Shown one piece after another: positions 23,531 to 25,233 of a DNA stretch of 25,233 nt; the stretch's first letter is position 1, and every line of letters starts with the position of its first letter. Origin of the DNA: an uncultured Alphaproteobacteria bacterium (GTDB lineage Bacteria; Pseudomonadota; Alphaproteobacteria; CAAHEQ01; UBA3637). The notes below the pieces were generated by a model, which saw only the letters and a list, made by a program, of their open reading frames with translations, did not search any database and was not told where the DNA came from. The stretch is from positions 1 to 25,233 of the forward strand of contig CALXTZ010000004.1 in NCBI GenBank assembly GCA_944391545.1, written 5' to 3'. Made by a program: the position numbers and the translations under genes.

Positions 23531-25204
23531 TTAATAACAAAAGGCACGGCTACTAAGATTCACACCGGCAGACAAAAATATTGTACTTTCTTCAGTTCCC
23601 ACCAGAAGTCGAGCCGAATCAGCTTTATCTAACGTCGAAGACCATGCCATGCCCCCTAAATTGTTAATGTTAGCGCACGCCCCCTCTTCTAAGGAGGCAT
23701 CCCATCCTGGGCACGCTTCATCCATGCTTGCTAAATGACGACCACGAGCTTCGCACCAAGTATCGGCATTAGACCAAGACATAGATGTCATGCTCACACA
23801 ATAGTGATGGCCGTTATTTCCGGTAATGATAGTCCCATCTGTACATGAAGAGGTGGCTTCACACACGCCGCTTTGACAAGTACCGGACAGACCGTCAGTT
23901 GTTGTACAGGGGAAACCTTCCGTTGAAATAAATTCAAAATGTGGACATACTCCTGGCATGGCTGGAACCAACTTTTGACAATCTGTCTCTTCTTCTGTAA
24001 TATTCGCACAACATTGACCGGCTGTTTCATTATAACTCTCCCCTGCTGCACAATTCGGACGACACGTTCCATCTCCTTGACATGTTCCATCACAGGTCGG
24101 TGTACACGTACGTGGGGTAATAGGATTTAATGAGCAACTCTCTTCTGTCGTTTCTTCACAACATCCATTACCATTCAAATCCGAATGGGTTATCGTACTG
24201 ATTGTCCCAATCTCTTTCGTCGGATTGCCACATACATCATCAGGACCCGTCAGTGCACAACAACTTTCTCCGTCACAGGTTTCTGCTGCCGGACAGGTCT
24301 CACATGTTTGTCCTGAACAATAACTACCTGAACCACAGGTAATCTTTTGAACAATCAGACAACCATTTTCATCCAACATATCATCCATCGCTCCACAATC
24401 CGTTACCGGAACAATCCCCTCACATGGGTCAACAGGGTCTGTCCCGGAACTACTCCCACTGCCGCCGGATGTATCCCCCGAACTACCGCCGGAAGTCCCG
24501 CCGGATCCGCCTTGACCTGTACCGTCACAGATAGTGCCATCCGAACCAAAACAGAACTTCATAGCCAAGCCGTCTGTCGCCCCGCAAATGTCACTGTCAC
24601 CCGTATAAACGGAATTGTTAACAACAATTTGGTCGATGTCCGTCGGATTCATCTTTAATATCATCTCACACACACGATACGTCACACCCGTTGCTTCAAC
24701 ATAATACGATGAACCCGCATCTTTCTTTGTTGTCATCGGGTAATATGTCCCTGCCGGTAAATCCGGAAAACGAAACTCATGCCCGGACGGTTTACTTGCA
24801 TAATTTTCATCCACCATCGGTACATTCGTGCCACGCAACATTACATCGTAAATCGTTTCATTCGCCCGGTGCTTGTTCATGGCGTATGTAAATCCGACCA
24901 AAGCCGTAATACTTAACACGCCGATGATGGCTAGGACAGCCAACATCTCAATCATACTGCGACCGGACGGGGAAGGCACCCGCCGCGCCGCGCGCCCGAA
25001 ACATTTCGGCGCGGCGGGGGAAAAGGGGGAATACCCGATACAATTCGATTGTTCCAAACGGCCTTTTTGTTTGCCCCATCGGCGGGGCGAAAGGGCGCGG
25101 GGGTGCGCCCCGCCGATACATTTAATTGATTGTCCCGAACTGTCCTTTCCCCCAAACGACCCTTTCCCAAATCCTTCTTTTCCAAAAATACTGCTAAACT
25201 TCAT
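23531..25204 (-). CDS. Prepilin-like protein with Cys-rich region and C-type-lectin-like C-terminus
   Basis: The 557-residue product has: an 81-residue leader (two palindrome-derived peptides); a prepilin motif with Gly-81, RSMIEM (Glu at +5) and helix LAVLAIIGVLSITALVGFTY (88-107); a pilin-like globular part to about 225; a Gly/Ser linker (227-255); a region with 27 Cys between 261 and 454, including EGF-like-looking runs such as CTPTCDGTCQGDGTCRPNC; and a C-terminal domain (about 454-557) resembling C-type-lectin folds: HHYCVSMTSMSWSNADTWCEARGRHLASMDEAC, then WSS and a final RAFC. It would be an inner-membrane prepilin assembled or displayed at the surface, a candidate adhesin. GAGGAGGAAACG precedes the ATG. 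No ligand or assembly machinery can be identified in the window. It is transcribed alone, ending at a strong terminator. Confidence 0.85.
   Translation of the reverse strand: MKFSSIFGKEGFGKGSFGGKDSSGQSIKCIGGAHPRALSPRRWGKQKGRLEQSNCIGYSPFSPAAPKCFGRAARRVPSPSGRSMIEMLAVLAIIGVLSITALVGFTYAMNKHRANETIYDVMLRGTNVPMVDENYASKPSGHEFRFPDLPAGTYYPMTTKKDAGSSYYVEATGVTYRVCEMILKMNPTDIDQIVVNNSVYTGDSDICGATDGLAMKFCFGSDGTICDGTGQGGSGGTSGGSSGDTSGGSGSSSGTDPVDPCEGIVPVTDCGAMDDMLDENGCLIVQKITCGSGSYCSGQTCETCPAAETCDGESCCALTGPDDVCGNPTKEIGTISTITHSDLNGNGCCEETTEESCSLNPITPRTCTPTCDGTCQGDGTCRPNCAAGESYNETAGQCCANITEEETDCQKLVPAMPGVCPHFEFISTEGFPCTTTDGLSGTCQSGVCEATSSCTDGTIITGNNGHHYCVSMTSMSWSNADTWCEARGRHLASMDEACPGWDASLEEGACANINNLGGMAWSSTLDKADSARLLVGTEESTIFLSAGVNLSSRAFCY
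24979..25018. repeat. 40-bp palindromic element B in the prepilin leader
   Basis: Arms CCCGCCGCGCCG (24979-24990) and CGGCGCGGCGGG (25007-25018) are perfect 12-bp inverted repeats around a 16-nt loop. It is read in frame as part of the leader (SPAAPKCFGRAARRV). Read on the minus strand, its loop matches that of element A, read on the plus strand, at 10 of 16 positions. Confidence 0.85.
25034..25135. repeat. Degenerate direct repeat flanking the palindromic elements
   Basis: The segments at 25034-25055 and 25112-25135 are similar (both read CCGATACA, then an AATT/GATTGT-rich stretch ending in CC on the plus strand). In protein this gives the repeat QS.KCIG and QSN-CIG. It suggests that the leader grew by tandem duplication of a unit carrying a palindrome. 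Confidence 0.55.
25078..25117. repeat. 40-bp palindromic element A in the prepilin leader
   Basis: Arms ATCGGCGGGGCG (25078-25089) and CGCCCCGCCGAT (25106-25117) are perfect 12-bp inverted repeats around a 16-nt loop. It is read in frame as IGGAHPRALSPRR. A diverged copy lies at 267-306 in the left prepilin gene, with the same frame. Confidence 0.88.
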
Positions 25205-25233
25205 CGTTTCCTCCTCTTTACCATCAGACTTGG
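25202..25233 (-). repeat. Conserved 5'-UTR shared with the left prepilin gene (right copy)
   Basis: From 25233 down to the ATG at 25204 the minus strand starts CCAAGTCTG and ends GAGGAGGAAACGATG, nearly the same as 402-370. The match continues to the window edge, so it may extend further upstream into a shared promoter. Confidence 0.75.

Noticed and set aside
23531..23850. C-terminal lectin-like domain as a diversity-generating retroelement target
   Set aside because: Lectin folds are typical of such targets, but no reverse transcriptase, template repeat or adenine-rich near-duplicate of the 3' end is visible in the window. The strong terminator and the rpsB promoter follow at once.
1..25233. 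CRISPR array, tRNA, rRNA, integrase or insertion sequence
   Set aside because: No regularly spaced repeats, cloverleaf, rRNA segments or transposase/integrase motifs were seen on either strand.

Overview
This window looks like chromosomal DNA of an alphaproteobacterium, probably an uncultured, host- or gut-associated lineage. The evidence is the block rpsB-tsf-pyrH-frr-uppS / cdsA-rseP-bamA-lpxD-fabZ-lpxA-lpxI-lpxB in the order typical of Alphaproteobacteria, the use of LpxI for the UDP-diacylglucosamine step, and a bactofilin-M23 peptidase pair. The order or family cannot be fixed from this sequence alone. Almost every gene lies on the minus strand; the only plus-strand genes are a two-gene acetylation cassette.

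Layout from left to right: (1) 1-402, the 5' part of a prepilin-like gene that runs off the left edge, preceded by a possible promoter containing a G9 tract. (2) 444-969, two terminators and smpB. (3) 970-16022, a long, tightly packed minus-strand run, read from its promoter at about 16049-16084: cdsA, rseP, bamA, lpxD, fabZ, lpxA, lpxI, lpxB, a GST-like protein, a small lipoprotein, a GT4 glycosyltransferase, prmA, a TTG-started Xaa-Pro aminopeptidase, a 95-103 aa protein of unknown function, an M23 peptidase, bactofilin and smpB. Many junctions are 4-base ATGA overlaps, so the run is probably co-transcribed and translationally coupled. (4) 16234-19446, a plus-strand AlgJ-like/AlgI-like O-acetylation pair inserted between uppS and cdsA. 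(5) 19467-23290, uppS, frr, pyrH, tsf and rpsB, behind a promoter and a structured leader. (6) 23531-25204, a large prepilin-like protein with a Gly/Ser linker, a Cys-rich region and a C-type-lectin-like C-terminus.

Functionally, most of the window builds the envelope: phospholipid and undecaprenyl carriers (CdsA, UppS), lipid A (LpxD, FabZ, LpxA, LpxI, LpxB), outer-membrane protein insertion (BamA), envelope proteolysis (RseP), wall shaping (bactofilin and M23), a glycosyltransferase and a polysaccharide O-acetylation module. The rest covers translation and protein modification (RpsB, Tsf, Frr, PrmA, SmpB) and pyrimidine supply (PyrH). dxr and skp are absent from the positions they usually hold in this cluster.

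The most interesting signals are in the accessory genes. A run of 13 cytosines sits inside the AlgJ-like reading frame; loss of one C gives a stop two codons after the proline run and gain of one C gives a stop about 26 codons later, which is the architecture of an ON/OFF phase-variable surface-modification gene. A G9 tract lies between plausible promoter elements of the left prepilin gene. Both prepilin genes have unusually long N-terminal leaders built in part from about 40-bp palindromic elements (12-bp arms, 16-nt loop) that are read in frame, recalling Rickettsia palindromic elements; both begin with the same 5'-UTR sequence, so they belong to one gene family. The right-hand member pairs a type IV pilin N-terminus with a Cys-rich stalk and a lectin-like tip, a plausible surface adhesin. 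Together these suggest a variable, adhesive and chemically modifiable cell surface attached to a conserved housekeeping cluster.
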